Origin: Amblyomma americanum
Taxonomy: Eukaryota > Arthropoda > Arachnida > Ixodida > Ixodidae
DNA length: 64,000 nucleotides
Direction: 5' to 3'
NCBI RefSeq assembly: GCF_052857255.1
Contig: NW_027526500.1
Span: 868,001-932,000, forward strand
Position numbers and translations under genes: made by a program. The notes beneath the pieces are model-generated. The model saw only the letters and a list, made by a program, of their open reading frames with translations, had not been told where the DNA came from and made no database searches. Positions 25,201 through 37,975 of the stretch are shown piece by piece (positions within the stretch are counted from its first letter, which is position 1; every line of letters begins with the position of its first letter).

Positions 25201-26453
25201 AGATTTACCTCGTTTCGGTCTAAAACAGCTTGTTTCGTTGGACTAAGCACGAATACATGCTTTTCGCGCAGCTATATGAGAAAAAAGAGTTGACGCGTAT
25301 CAGATTAACACTTGTAAAACCGATGTGTTGTGATTTAGCTCGTTTCGGTCTAAAACAGCTTGTTTCGCTGTATTAAGCAAGAATACATGCTTTTCGCGCA
25401 GTTATAAGAGAAAAAAATTTGACGCGTATCAGAGGAACACTTGTAAAACCGATGTGTTCAGATTTAGCTCGTTTCGGTCTAAAACAGCTTGTTTCGTTGT
25501 ATTAAGCAAGAATACATGCTTTTCGCGCAGTTATAAGAGAAAAAGTTTTGACGCGTATTAGAGAGACACTTGTAAAACCGATGTTTTGTGATTTAGCTCG
25601 TTCGGTCTAAAACAGCTTGTTTCGTTGTATTAAGCAAGAATACATGCTTTTCGCGCAGTTATAAGAGAAAAAGTTTTGACGAGTATCACGTGGAACACTT
25701 GTAATACCGATGTGTTGTGATTTAGCTCGTTTCGGTCTAAAACAACTTGATTCGCTGTATTAAGCAAGAATACATGCTTTTCGCGCAGTTATGAAAGAAA
25801 AAGTTTTGACGCGTATCAGAGGAATACTTGTAAAACCGATGTGTTGTGATTTAGCTCATTTCGGTCTAAAACAGCTTGTTTCGCTGTATTAAGCAAGAAT
25901 ACATGCTTTTCGCGCAGTTATAAGAGAAAAAGTTTTGAGGAGTATCACGTGGATACTTGTAAAACCGATGTGTTCAGATTTAGCTCGTTTCGGTCTAAAA
26001 CAGCTTGTTTCGTTGTATTAAGCAAGAATACATGCTTTTCGCGCAGTTATAAGAGAAAAAGTTTTGACGCGTATTAGAGAGACACTTGTAAAACCTATGT
26101 GTTGTGATTTAGCTCATTTCGGTCTAAAACAGCTTGTTTCGCTGTATTAAGCAAGAATACATGCTTTTCGCGCAGTTATAAGAGAAAAAGTTTTGACGCG
26201 TGTCACAGGGACACTTGTAAAACCGATGTGTTCAGATTTAGCTCGTTTCGGTCTGAAACAGCTTGTTTCGTTGTATTAGGCACGAATACATGCTTTTCGC
26301 GCAGTTATAAGAGAAAAAGTTTAGACGCGTATCAGAGGAACACTTGTAAAACCAATGTGTTGTGATTTAGCTCGTTTCGGTGTAAAACAGCTTGTTTCGT
26401 AGTATTAAGCAAGAATACATGCTTTTCGCGCAGTTATAAAAGAAAAAGTTTTG
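22225..26453. repeat. 2,453-bp tandem duplication (19-monomer unit)
   Basis: Sequence from 22225 repeats from 24678 at an offset of 2,453. Shared rare variants include CAGCTATATGAG (22815 and 25268) and a head reading GATGTTTTGTG followed by CTCGTTCGG, a 1-bp loss (23127 and 25580). A six-monomer spacer-like stretch at about 24.0-24.6 kb separates homologous parts and recurs at 27.87-28.5 kb. Confidence 0.8.
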
Positions 26454-27891
26454 ACGCGTATTAGAGGAACAATTGTAAAACCGATGTGTTGTGATTTAGC
26501 TCGTTTCGGTCTAAAACAGCTTGTTTCGCTGTATTAAGCAGAAATACATGCTTTTCGCGCAGTGATAAGAGAAAAAGCTTTAAAGACGTGTCACAGGGAC
26601 ACTTGTAAAACCGATGTGTTCAGATTTACCTCGTTTCGGTCTAAAACAGCTTGTTTCGTTGGACTAAGCACGAATACATGCTTTTCGCGCAGCTATATGA
26701 GAAAAAAGAGTTGACGCGTATCAGATTAACACTTGTAAAACCGATGTGTTGTGATTTAGCTCGTTTCGGTCTAAAACAGCTTGTTTCGCTGTATTAAGCA
26801 AGAATACATGCTTTTCGCGCAGTTATAAGAGAAAAAAATTTGACGCGTATCAGAGGAACACTTGTAAAACCGATGTGTTCAGATTTAGCTCGTTTCGGTC
26901 TAAAACAGCTTGTTTCGTTGTATTAAGCAAGAATACATGCTTTTCGCGCAGTTATAAGAGAAAAAGTTTTGACGCGTATTAGAGAGACACTTGTAAAACC
27001 GATGTTTTGTGATTTAGCTCGTTCGGTCTAAAACAGCTTGTTTCGTTGTATTAAGCAAGAATACATGCTTTTCGCGCAGTTATAAGAGAAAAAGTTTTGA
27101 CGAGTATCACGTGGAACACTTGTAATACCGATGTGTTGTGATTTAGCTCGTTTCGGTCTAAAACAACTTGATTCGCTGTATTAAGCAAGAATACATGCTT
27201 TTCGCGCAGTTATGAAAGAAAAAGTTTTGACGCGTATCAGAGGAATACTTGTAAAACCGATGTGTTGTGATTTAGCTCATTTCGGTCTAAAACAGCTTGT
27301 TTCGCTGTATTAAGCAAGAATACATGCTTTTCGCGCAGTTATAAGAGAAAAAGTTTTGAGGAGTATCACGTGGATACTTGTAAAACCGATGTGTTCAGAT
27401 TTAGCTCGTTTCGGTCTAAAACAGCTTGTTTCGTTGTATTAAGCAAGAATACATGCTTTTCGCGCAGTTATAAGAGAAAAAGTTTTGACGCGTATTAGAG
27501 AGACACTTGTAAAACCTATGTGTTGTGATTTAGCTCATTTCGGTCTAAAACAGCTTGTTTCGCTGTATTAAGCAAGAATACATGCTTTTCGCGCAGTTAT
27601 AAGAGAAAAAGTTTTGACGCGTGTCACAGGGACACTTGTAAAACCGATGTGTTCAGATTTAGCTCGTTTCGGTCTGAAACAGCTTGTTTCGTTGTATTAG
27701 GCACGAATACATGCTTTTCGCGCAGTTATAAGAGAAAAAGTTTAGACGCGTATCAGAGGAACACTTGTAAAACCAATGTGTTGTGATTTAGCTCGTTTCG
27801 GTGTAAAACAGCTTGTTTCGTAGTATTAAGCAAGAATACATGCTTTTCGCGCAGTTATAAAAGAAAAAGTTTTGACGCGTATTAGAGGAAC
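25050..27891. repeat. 1,421-bp tandem duplication (11-monomer unit, two copies)
   Basis: Units 25050-26470 and 26471-27891 at an offset of 1,421. Both carry CTTTAAAGACGTG (25156 and 26577), the rare GTTATGAAAGAAA (25791 and 27212), GATGTTTTGTG and the TATTAGGCACG variant. Nearly identical where compared. Confidence 0.85.
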
Positions 27892-28255
27892 ACTTGTAAA
27901 ACCTTTGTGTTGTGATTAACCTCATTTCGGTTTAAAACAGCTTGTTTCGTTGTATTAAGCACGAATACATGCTTTTCGCGCAGTTATAAGAGAAAAAGTT
28001 TAGACGCGTATCAGAGGAACACTTGTAAAACCGATGTGTTCAGATTTAGCTCGTTTCGGTCTAAAACAACTTGTTTCGTTGTATTAAGCACGAATACATG
28101 CTTTACGCGCAGTTATAGAAGAAAAAGTTGTGACGCCTATTAGAGAGACACTTGTAAAACCGATGTGTTATGATTTAGCTCGTTTCGGTCTAAAACAGCT
28201 TGTTTCGTTGTATTAGGCAAGAATACATGCTTTTCGCGCAGTTATAAGAGAGAAA

Positions 28256-29545
28256 GTTTTGACGAGTATCACGTGGATACTTGTAAAACCGATGTGTTCA
28301 GATTTAGCTCGTTTTGGTCTAAAACAGCTTGTTTCGTTGTATTAAGCAAGAATACATGCTTTACGCGCAGTTATAGAAGAAAAAGTTTTGACGCGTATCA
28401 GAGAGACACTTGTAAAACCGATGTGTTGTGATTTAGCTCGTTGCGGTCTAAAACAGCTTGTTTCGTTGTATTAAGCAAGAATACATGCTTTTCGCGCAGT
28501 TATAAGAGAAAAAGTTTTGACGCGTATCAGAGGAACACTTGTAAAACCGATGTGTTCAGATTTACCTCTTTTCGGACTAAAACAGCTTGTTTCGTTGTAT
28601 TAAGCACGAATACATGCTTTTCGCGCAGTTATAAGGGAAAAAGTTTTGACGCGTATCACATGGACACTTGGAAAACCGATGTGTTCAGATTTAGCTCGTT
28701 TTGGTCTAAAACAGCTTGTTTCGTTGTATTAAGCACGAATACATGCTTTTCGCGCAGTTATAAGAGAAAAAGTTTTGACGCGTTTCAGAGGAACACTTGT
28801 AAAACCGATGTGTTGTGATTTAGCTCGTTTCGGTCTAAAACAGCTTGTTTCGCTGTATTAAGCACGAATACATGCTTTTCGCGCAGTTATAAGAGAAAAA
28901 GTTTTGACGAGTATCACGTGGATACTTGTAAAACCGATGTGTTCAGATTTAGCTCGTTTTGGTCTAAAACAGCTTGTTTCGTTGTATTAAGCAAGAATAC
29001 ATGCTTTACGCGCAGTTATAGAAGAAAAAGTTTTGACGCGTATCAGAGAGACACTTGTAAAACCGATGTGTTGTGATTTAGCTCGTTGCGGTCTAAAACA
29101 GCTTGTTTCGTTGTATTAAGCAAGAATACATGCTTTTCGCGCAGTTATAAGAGAAAAAGTTTTGACGCGTATCAGAGGAACACTTGTAAAACCGATGTGT
29201 TCAGATTTACCTCTTTTCGGACTAAAACAGCTTGTTTCGTTGTATTAAGCACGAATACATGCTTTTCGCGCAGTTATAAGGGAAAAAGTTTTGACGCGTA
29301 TCACATGGACACTTGGAAAACCGATGTGTTCAGATTTAGCTCGTTTTGGTCTAAAACAGCTTGTTTCGTTGTATTAAGCACGAATACATGCTTTTCGCGC
29401 AGTTATAAGAGAAAAAGTTTTGACGCGTTTCAGAGGAACACTTGTAAAACCGATGTGTTGTGATTTAGCTCGTTTCGGTCTAAAACAGCTTGTTTCGCTG
29501 TATTAAGCACGAATACATGCTTTTCGCGCAGTTATAAGAGAAAAA
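28256..29545. repeat. 645-bp tandem duplication (5-monomer unit, two copies)
   Basis: Units 28256-28900 and 28901-29545 at an offset of exactly five monomers. Each contains the CTCGTTGCGGTC monomer, the TTTACCTCTTTTCGG monomer, the CACATGGACACTTGG linker and the CGCGTTTCAGAGG linker. This is the shortest higher-order duplication in the left two-thirds of the window. Confidence 0.85.
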
Positions 29546-31100
29546 GTTTAGACGCATATCAGAGGAACAATTGTAAAACCGATGTGTTGTGATTTAGCTC
29601 GTTTCGGTCTAAAACAGCTTGTTTCGCTGTATTAAGCAGAAATACATGCTTTTCGCGCAGTGATAAGAGAAAAAGTTTTAAAGGCGTGTCACAGGGACAC
29701 TTGTAAAACCGATGTGTTCAGATTTACCTCGTTTCGGTCTAAAACAGCTTGTTTCGTTGGACTAAGCACGAATACATGCTTTTCGCGCAGCTATAAGAGA
29801 GAAAGGAGATGAGGCGTATCATATTAACACTTGTAAAACCGATGTGTTGTGATTTAGCTCGCTTCGGTCTAAAACAGCTTGTTTCGCTGTATTAAGCAAA
29901 AATACATGCTTTTCGCGCAGTTATAAGAGAAATGTTTAGACGCGTATCAGAGGAACACTTGTAAAACCGATGTGTTCAGATTTAGCTCATTTCGGTCTAA
30001 AACAGCTTGTTTCGCTGTATTAAGCAAGAATACATGCTTTTCGCGCAGTTATAAGAGAAAAAGTTTTGACGCGTGTCACAGGGACACTTGTAAAACCGAT
30101 GTGTTCAGATTTAGCTCGTTTCGGTCTGAAACAGCTTGTTTCGTTGTATTAAGCACGAATACATGCTTTTCGCGCAGTTATAAGAGAAAAAGTTTAGACG
30201 CGTATCAGAGGAACACTTGTAAAACCAATGTGTTGTGATTTAGCTCGTTTCGGTGTAAAACAGCTTGTTTCGTAGTATTAAGCAAGAATACATGCTTTTC
30301 GCGGAGTTATAAGAGAAAAAGTTTTGACGCGTATTATAGGAACACTTGTAAAACCTTTGTGTTGTGATTAACCTCATTTCGGTTTAAAACAGCTTGTTTC
30401 GTTGTATTAAGCACGAATACATGCTTTTCGCGCAGTTATAAGAGAAAAAGTTTAGACGCGTATCAGAGGAACACTTGTAAAACCGATGTGTTCAGATTTA
30501 GCTCGTTTCGGTCTAAAACAACTTGTTTCGTTGTATTAAGCACGAATACATGCTTTGCGCGCAGTTATAGAAGAAAAAGTTGTGACGCCTATTAGAGAGA
30601 CACTTGTAAAACCGATGTGTTATGATTTAGCTCGTTGCGGTCTAAAACAGCTTGTTTCGTTGTATTAAGCAAGAATACATGCTTTTCGCGCAGTTATAAG
30701 AGAAAAAGTTTTGACGCGTATCAGAGGAACACTTGTAAAACCGATGTGTTCAGATTTACCTCTTTTCGGTCTAAAACAGCTTGTTTCGTTGGACTAAGCA
30801 CGAATACATGCTTTTCGCGCAGCTATAAGAGAGAAAGGAGATGAGGCGTATCATATTAACACTTGTAAAACCGATGTGTTGTGATTTAGCTCGCTTCGGT
30901 CTAAAACAGCTTGTTTCGCTGTATTAAGCAAGAATACATGCTTTTCGCGCAGTTATAAGAGAAAAGTTTAGACGCGTATCAGAGGAACACTTGTAAAACC
31001 GATGTGTTCAGATTTAGCTCGTTTCGGTCTGAAACAGCTTGTTTCGTTGTATTAAGCACGAATACATGCTTTTCGCGCAGTTATAAGAGAAAAAGTTTAG
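29546..31100. repeat. Mosaic satellite with GAGAAAGGAGATGAGG monomers
   Basis: Ordinary 129-bp monomers plus a distinctive variant in which the purine run and linker read GAGAGAAAGGAGATGAGG followed by CGTATCATATTAAC (near 29807 and 30830; again near 41484). The part from 29086 to about 29930 matches 40772-41620 at an offset of 11,686. Nothing but satellite is present. Confidence 0.75.
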
Positions 31101-34100
31101 ACGCGTATCAGAGGAACACTTGTAAAACCGATGTGTTGTGATTTAGCTCGTTTCGGTGTAAAACAGCTTGTTTCGTAGTATTAGGCAAGAATACATGCTT
31201 TTCGCGCAGTTATAAGAGAGAAAGTTTTGACGCGTGTCACAGGGACACTTGTAAAACCGATGTGTTCAGATTTAGCTCGTTTCGGTCTAAAACAACTTGT
31301 TTCGTTGTATTAAGCACGAATACATGCTTTACGCGCAGGTATAGAAGAAAAAGTTTTGACGCCTATTAGAGAGACACTTGTAAAACCGATGTGTTATGAT
31401 TTAGCTCGTTTCGGTCTAAAACAGCTTGTTTCGTTGTATTAAGCAAGAATACATGCTTTTCGCGCAGTTATAAGAGAGAAAGTTTTGACGAGTATCACGT
31501 GGATACTTGTAAAACCGATGTGTTCAGATTTAGCTCGTTTTGGTCTAAAACAGCTTGTTTCGTTGTATTAAGCAAGAATACATGCTTTACGCGCAGTTAT
31601 AGAAGAAAAAGTTTTGACGCGTATCAGAGAGACACTTGTAAAACCGATGTGTTGTGATTTAGCTCGTTTCGGTCTAAAACAGCTTGTTTCGTTGTATTAA
31701 GCACGAATACATGCTTTTCGCGCAGTTATAAGAGAAAACGTTTTGACGAGTATCACGTGGAACACTTGTAATACCGATGTGTTGTGATTTAGCTCGTTTC
31801 GGTCTAAAACAGCTTGTTTCGCTGTATTAAGCAAGAATACATGCTTTTCGCGCAATTATAAGAGAAAAAGTTTTGACGCGTATCAGAGGAACACTTGTAA
31901 AACCGATGTGTTGTGATTTAAATCATTTCCGTCTAAAACAGCTTGTTTCGTTGTATTAAGCAAGAATACATGCTTTTCGCGCAGTTATAAGAGAAAAAGT
32001 TTTGACGCGTGTCACAGGGACACTTGTAAAACCGATGTGTTCAGATTTAGCTCGTTTCGGTCTAAAACAGCTTGTTTCGTTGCATTAAGCACGAATACAT
32101 GCTTTTCGCGCAGTTATAAGAGAAAAAGTTTTGACGAGTATCACGTGGAACACTTGTAATACCGATGTGTTGTGATTTGGCTCGTTTCGGTCTAAAACAG
32201 CTTGTTTCGATGTATTAAGCAAGAATACATGCTTTTCGCGCAGTTATAAGAGAAAAAGTTTTGACGCGTATCAGAGGAACACTTGTAAAACCGATATGTT
32301 CAGATTTAACTCTTTTCGGACTAAAACAGCTTGTTTCGTTGTATTAAGCACGAATACATGCTTTTCGCGCAGTTATAAGGGAAAAAGTTTTGACGCCTAT
32401 CACATGGACACTTGGAAAACCGATGTGTTCAGATTTAGCTCGTTTTGGTCTAAAACAGCTTGTTTCGTTGTATTAAGCACGAATACATGCTTTTCGCGCA
32501 GTTATAAGAGAAAAAGTTTTGACGCGTATCAGAGGAACACTTGTAAAACCGATGTGTTGTGATTTAGCTCGTTTCGGTCTAAAACTGCTTGTTTCGCTGT
32601 ATTAAGCACGAATACATGCTTTTCGCGCAGTTATAAGAGAAAAAGTTTAGACGCGTATCAGAGGAACAATTGTAAAACCGATGTGTTGTGATTTAGCTCG
32701 TTTCGGTCTAAAACAGCTTGTTTCGCTGTATTAAGCAGAAATACATGCTTTTCGCGCAGTGATAAGAGAAAAAGCTTTAAAGGCGTGTCACAGGGACACT
32801 TGTAAAACCGATGTGTTCAGATTTACCTCGTTTCGGTCTAAAACAGCTTGTTTCGTTGGACTAAGCACGAATACATGCTTTTCGCGCAGCTATAAGAGAA
32901 AAAAGAGTTGACGCGTATCAGATTAACACTTGTAAAACCGATGTGTTGTGATTTAGCTCGCTTCGGTCTAAAACAGCTTGTTTCGCTGTATTAAGCAAGA
33001 ATACATGCTTTTCGCGCAGTTATAGGAGAAAAAAATTTGACGCGTATCAGAGGAACACTTGTAAAACCGATGTGTTCAGATTTAGCTCGTTTCGGTCTAA
33101 AACAGCTTGTTTCGTTGTATTAAGCAAGAATACATGCTTTTCGCGCAGTTATAAGAGAAAAAGTTTTGACGAGTATCACGTGGATACTTGTAAAACCGAT
33201 GTGTTCAGATTTAGCTCGTTTCGGTCAAAAACAGCTTGTTTCGTTGTATTAAGCACGAATACATGCTTTTCGCGCAGTTAAAAGAGAAAAAGTTTTGACG
33301 AGTATCACGTGGAACACTTGTAATACCGATGTGTTGTGATTTAGCTCGTTTCGGTCTAAAACAGCTTGTTTCGTTGTATTAAGCACGAATACATGCTTTA
33401 CGCGCAGTTATAGAAGAAAAAGTTTTGACGCCTATTAGAGAGACACTTGTAAAACCGATGTGTTATGATTTAGCTCGTTTCGGTCTAAAACAGCTTGTTT
33501 CGTTGTATTAAGCAAGAATACATGCTTTTCGCGCAGTTATAGAAGAAAAAGTTTTGACGCGTATCAGAGAGACACTTGTAAAACCGATGTGTTGTGATTT
33601 AGCTCGTTTCGGTCTAAAACAGCTTGTTTCGTTGTATTAAGCAAGAATACATGCTTTTCGCGCAGTTATAAGAGAAAAAGTTTTGACGAGTATTACGTGG
33701 ATACTTGTAAAACCGAAGTGTTCAGATTTAGCTCGTTTCGGTCTAAAACAGCTTGTTTCGTTGTATTAAGCGCGAATACATGCTTTTCGCGCAGTTATAA
33801 GAGAAAACGTTTTGACGAGTATCACGTGGAACACTTGTAATACCGATGTGTTGTGATTTAGCTCGTTTCGGTCTAAAACAGCTTGTTTCGCTGTATTAAG
33901 CAAGAATACATGCTTTTCGCGCAGTTATAAGAGAAAAAGTTTTGACGCGTATCAGAGGAACACTTGTAAAACCGATGTGTTCAGATTTACCTCGTTTCGG
34001 TCTAAAACAGCTTGTTTCGTTGGACTAAGCACGAATACATGCTTTTCGCGCAGCTATAAGAGAAAAAAGAGTTGACGCGTATCAGATTAACACTTGTAAA

Positions 34101-36270
34101 ACCGATGTGTTGTGATTTAGCTCGCTTCGGTCTAAAACAGCTTGTTTCGCTGTATTAAGCAAGAATACATGCTTTTCGCGCAGTTATAAGAGAAAAAAAT
34201 TTGACGCGTATCAGAGGAACACTTGTAAAACCGATGTGTTCAGATTTAGCTCGTTTCGGTCTGAAACAGCTTGTTTCGTTGTATTAAGCACGAATACATG
34301 CTTTTCGCGCAGTTATAAGAGAAAAAGTTTAGACGCGTATCAGAGGAAAACTTGTAAAACCGATGTGTTGTGATTTAAATCATTTCGGTCTAAAACAGCT
34401 TGTTTCGTTGTATTAAGCAAGAATACATGCTTTTCGCGCAGTTATAAGAGAAAAAGTTTTGACGCGTGTCACAGGGACACTTGTAAAACCGATGTGTTCA
34501 GATTTAGCTCGTTTCGGTCTAAAACAGCTTGTTTCGTTGCATTAAGCACGAATACATGCTTTTCGCGCAGTTATAAGAGAAAAAGTTTTGACGAGTATCA
34601 GAGGAACACTTGTAAAACCGATATGTTCAGATTTAACTCTTTTCGGACTAAAACAGCTTGTTTCGTTGTATTAAGCACGAATACATGCTTTTCGCGCAGT
34701 TATAAGGGAAAAAGTTTTGACGCCTATCACATGGACACTTGGAATACCGATGTGTTCAGATTTAGCTCGTTTTGGTCTAAAACAGCTTGTTTCGTTGTAT
34801 TAAGCACGAATACATGCTTTTCGCGCAGTTATAAGAGAAAAAGTTTTGACGCGTATCAGAGGAACACTTGTAAAACCGATGTGTTGTGATTTAGCTCGTT
34901 TCGGTCTAAAACAGCTTGTTTCGCTGTATTAAGCACGAATACATGCTTTTCGCGCAGTTATAAGAGAAAAAGTTTAGACGCGTATCAGAGGAACAATTGT
35001 AAAACCGATGTGTTGTGATTTAGCTCGTTTCGGTCTAAAACAGCTTGTTTCGCTGTATTAAGCAGAAATACATGCTTTTCGCGCAGTGATAAGAGAAAAA
35101 GCTTTAAAGGCGTGTCACAGGGACACTTGTAAAACCGATGTGTTCAGATTTACCTCGTTTCGGTCTAAAACAGCTTGTTTCGTTGGACTAAGCACGAATA
35201 CATGCTTTTCGCGCAGCTATAAGAGAAAAAAGAGTTGACGCGTATCAGATTAACACTTGTAAAACCGATGTGTTGTGATTTAGCTCGCTTCGGTCTAAAA
35301 CAGCTTGTTTCGCTGTATTAAGCAAGAATACATGCTTTTCGCGCAGTTACAGGAGAAAAAAATTTGACGCGTATCAGAGGAACACTTGTAAAACCGATGT
35401 GTTCAGATTTAGCTCGTTTCGGTCTAAAACAGCTTGTTTCGTTGTATTAAGCAAGAATACATGCTTTTCGCGCAGTTATAAGAGAAAAAGTTTTGACGAG
35501 TATCACGTGGATACTTGTAAAACCGATGTGTTCAGATTTAGCTCGTTTCGGTCAAAAACAGCTTGTTTCGTTGTATTAAGCACGAATACATGCTTTTCGC
35601 GCAGTTAAAAGAGAAAAAGTTTTGACGAGTATCACGTGGAACACTTGTAATACCGATGTGTTGTGATTTAGCTCGTTTCGGTCTAAAACAGCTTGTTTCG
35701 TTGTATTAAGCACGAATACATGCTTTACGCGCAGTTATAGAAGAAAAAGTTTTGACGCCTATTAGAGAGACACTTGTAAAACCGATGTGTTATGATTTAG
35801 CTCGTTTCGGTCTAAAACAGCTTGTTTCGTTGTATTAAGCAAGAATACATGCTTTTCGCGCAGTTATAAGAGAGAAAGTTTTGACGAGTATCACGTGGAT
35901 ACTTGTAAAACCGATGTGTTCAGATTTAGCTCGTTTTGGTCTAAAACAGCTTGTTTCGTTGTATTAAGCAAGAATACATGCTTTACGCGCAGTTATAGAA
36001 GAAAAAGTTTTGACGCGTATCAGAGAGACACTTGTAAAACCGATGTGTTGTGATTTAGCTCGTTTCGGTCTAAAACAGCTTGTTTCGTTGTATTAAGCAA
36101 GAATACATGCTTTTCGCGCAGTTATAAGAGAAAACGTTTTGACGAGTATCACGTGGAACACTTGTAATACCGATGTGTTGTGATTTAGCTCGTTTCGGTC
36201 TAAAACAGCTTGTTTCGCTGTATTAAGCAAGAATACATGCTTTTCGCGCAGTTATAAGAGAAAAAGTTTT
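31100..36270. repeat. Higher-order block of about 40 monomers, first copy
   Basis: Matches 41625-46785 at an offset of 10,525 falling to 10,515. The open stretches at 32296, 33072, 34494 and 35399 reappear at 42821, 43597, 45018 and 45923. It shares the markers TATTAGGCAAG (near 31176), CGCGCAGGTATAG, GATTTAAATCATTTC (near 31916) and CCGATATGTTCAG (32291 and 34618). Internally, 32268-33540 repeats at 34595-35867 at an offset of 2,327, so the block is nested. Confidence 0.85.
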
Positions 36271-36648
36271 GACGTGTATCAGAGGAACACTTGTAAAACC
36301 GATGTGTTCAGATTTACCTCGCTTCGGTCTAAAACAGCTTGTTTCGCTGTATTAAGCAAGAATATATGCTTTTCGCGCAGTTATAAGAGAAAAAAATTTG
36401 ACGCGTATCAGAGGAACACTTGTAAAACCGATGTGTTCAGATATAGCTCGTTTCGGTCTAAAACAGCTTGTTTCGTTGTATTAAGCAAGAATACATGCTT
36501 TTCGCGCAGTTATAAGAGAAAAAGTTTTGACGAGTATCACGTGGAACACTTGTAATACCGATGTGTTGTGATTTAGCTCGTTTCGGTCTAAAACAGCTTG
36601 TTTCGCTGTATTAAGCAAGAATACATGCTTTCCGCGCAGTTATAAGAG

Positions 36649-36661
36649 AAAAAGAAAAAGT
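36649..36661. repeat. Expanded purine run (6-bp insertion), copy 2
   Basis: Same paired change as at 21.09 kb, at an offset of 15,561, confirming common descent of the two blocks. Confidence 0.85.
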
Positions 36662-37738
36662 TTTGACGAGTATCACGTGGAACACTTGTAATACCGATGT
36701 GTTGTGATTTAGCTCGTTTCGGTCTAAAACAACTTGATTCGCTGTATTAAGCAAGAATACATGCTTTTCGCGCAGTTATAAAAGAAAAAGTTTTGACGCG
36801 TATCAGAGGAACACTTGTAAAACCGATGTGTTGTGATTTAGCTCATTTTGGTCTAAAACAGCTTGTTTCGCTGTATTAAGCAAGAATACATGCTTTTCGC
36901 GCAGTTATAAGAGAAAAAGTTTTGACGAGTATCACGTGGATACTTGTAAAACCGATGTGTTCAGATTTAGCTCGTTTCGGTCTAAAACAGCTTGTTTCGT
37001 TGTATTAAGCACGAATACATGCTTTTCGCGCAGTTATAAGAGAAAAAGTTTTGACGAGTATCACGTGGAACACTTGTAATACCGATGTGTTGTGATTTAG
37101 CTCGTTTCGGTTTAAAACAGCTTGTTTCGTTGTATTAAGCAAGAATACATGCTTTTCGCGCAGTTATAAGAGAAAAAGTTTTGACGCGTATCAGAGGAAC
37201 ACTTGTAAAACCGATGTGTTCAGATTTAGCTCGTTTCGGTCTGAAACAGCTTGTTTCGTTGTATTAGGCACGAATACATGCTTTTCGCGCAGTTATAAGA
37301 GAAAAAGTTTAGACGCGTATCAGAGGAACACTTGTAAAACCGATGTGTTCAGATTTAGCTCGTTTCGGTCTGAAACAGCTTGTTTCGTTGTATTAAGCAC
37401 GAATACATGCTTTTCGCGCAGTTATAAGAGAAAAAGTTTAGACGCGTATCAGAGGAACACTTGTAAAACCGATGTGTTGTGATTTAGCTCGTTTCGGTGT
37501 AAAACAGCTTGTTTCGTAGTATTAAGCAAGAATACATGCTTTTCGCGCAGTTATAAGAGAAAAAGTTTTGACGCGTATTAGAGGAACACTTGTAAAACCT
37601 TTGTGTTGTGATTTAGCTCGTTTCGGTCTAAAACAGCTTGTTTCGCTGTATTAAGCAAGAATACATGCTTTTCGCGCAGTTATAAGAGAAAAAGTTTTGA
37701 CGCGTGTCACAGAGACACTTGTAAAACCGATGTGTTCA

Positions 37739-37787
37739 GATTTAGCTCGTTTCGGTCTGAAACAGCTTGTTCGTTCCGATGTGTTGT
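37739..37787. repeat. Truncated 49-bp stump monomer, copy d
   Basis: Same junction at an offset of 28,570 from copy a, and 299 bp upstream of inserted element copy 7. Confidence 0.85.
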
Positions 37788-37975
37788 GATTTAGCTCGTT
37801 TCGGTCTAAAACAGCTTGTTTCGTTGTATTAAGCAAGAATACATGCTTTTCGCGCAGTTAAAAGAGAAAAAGTTTTGACGAGTATCACGTGGATACTTGT
37901 AAAACCGATGTGTTCAGATTTAGCTCGTTTCGGTCAAAAACAGCTTGTTTCGTTGTATTAAGCACGAATACATGC

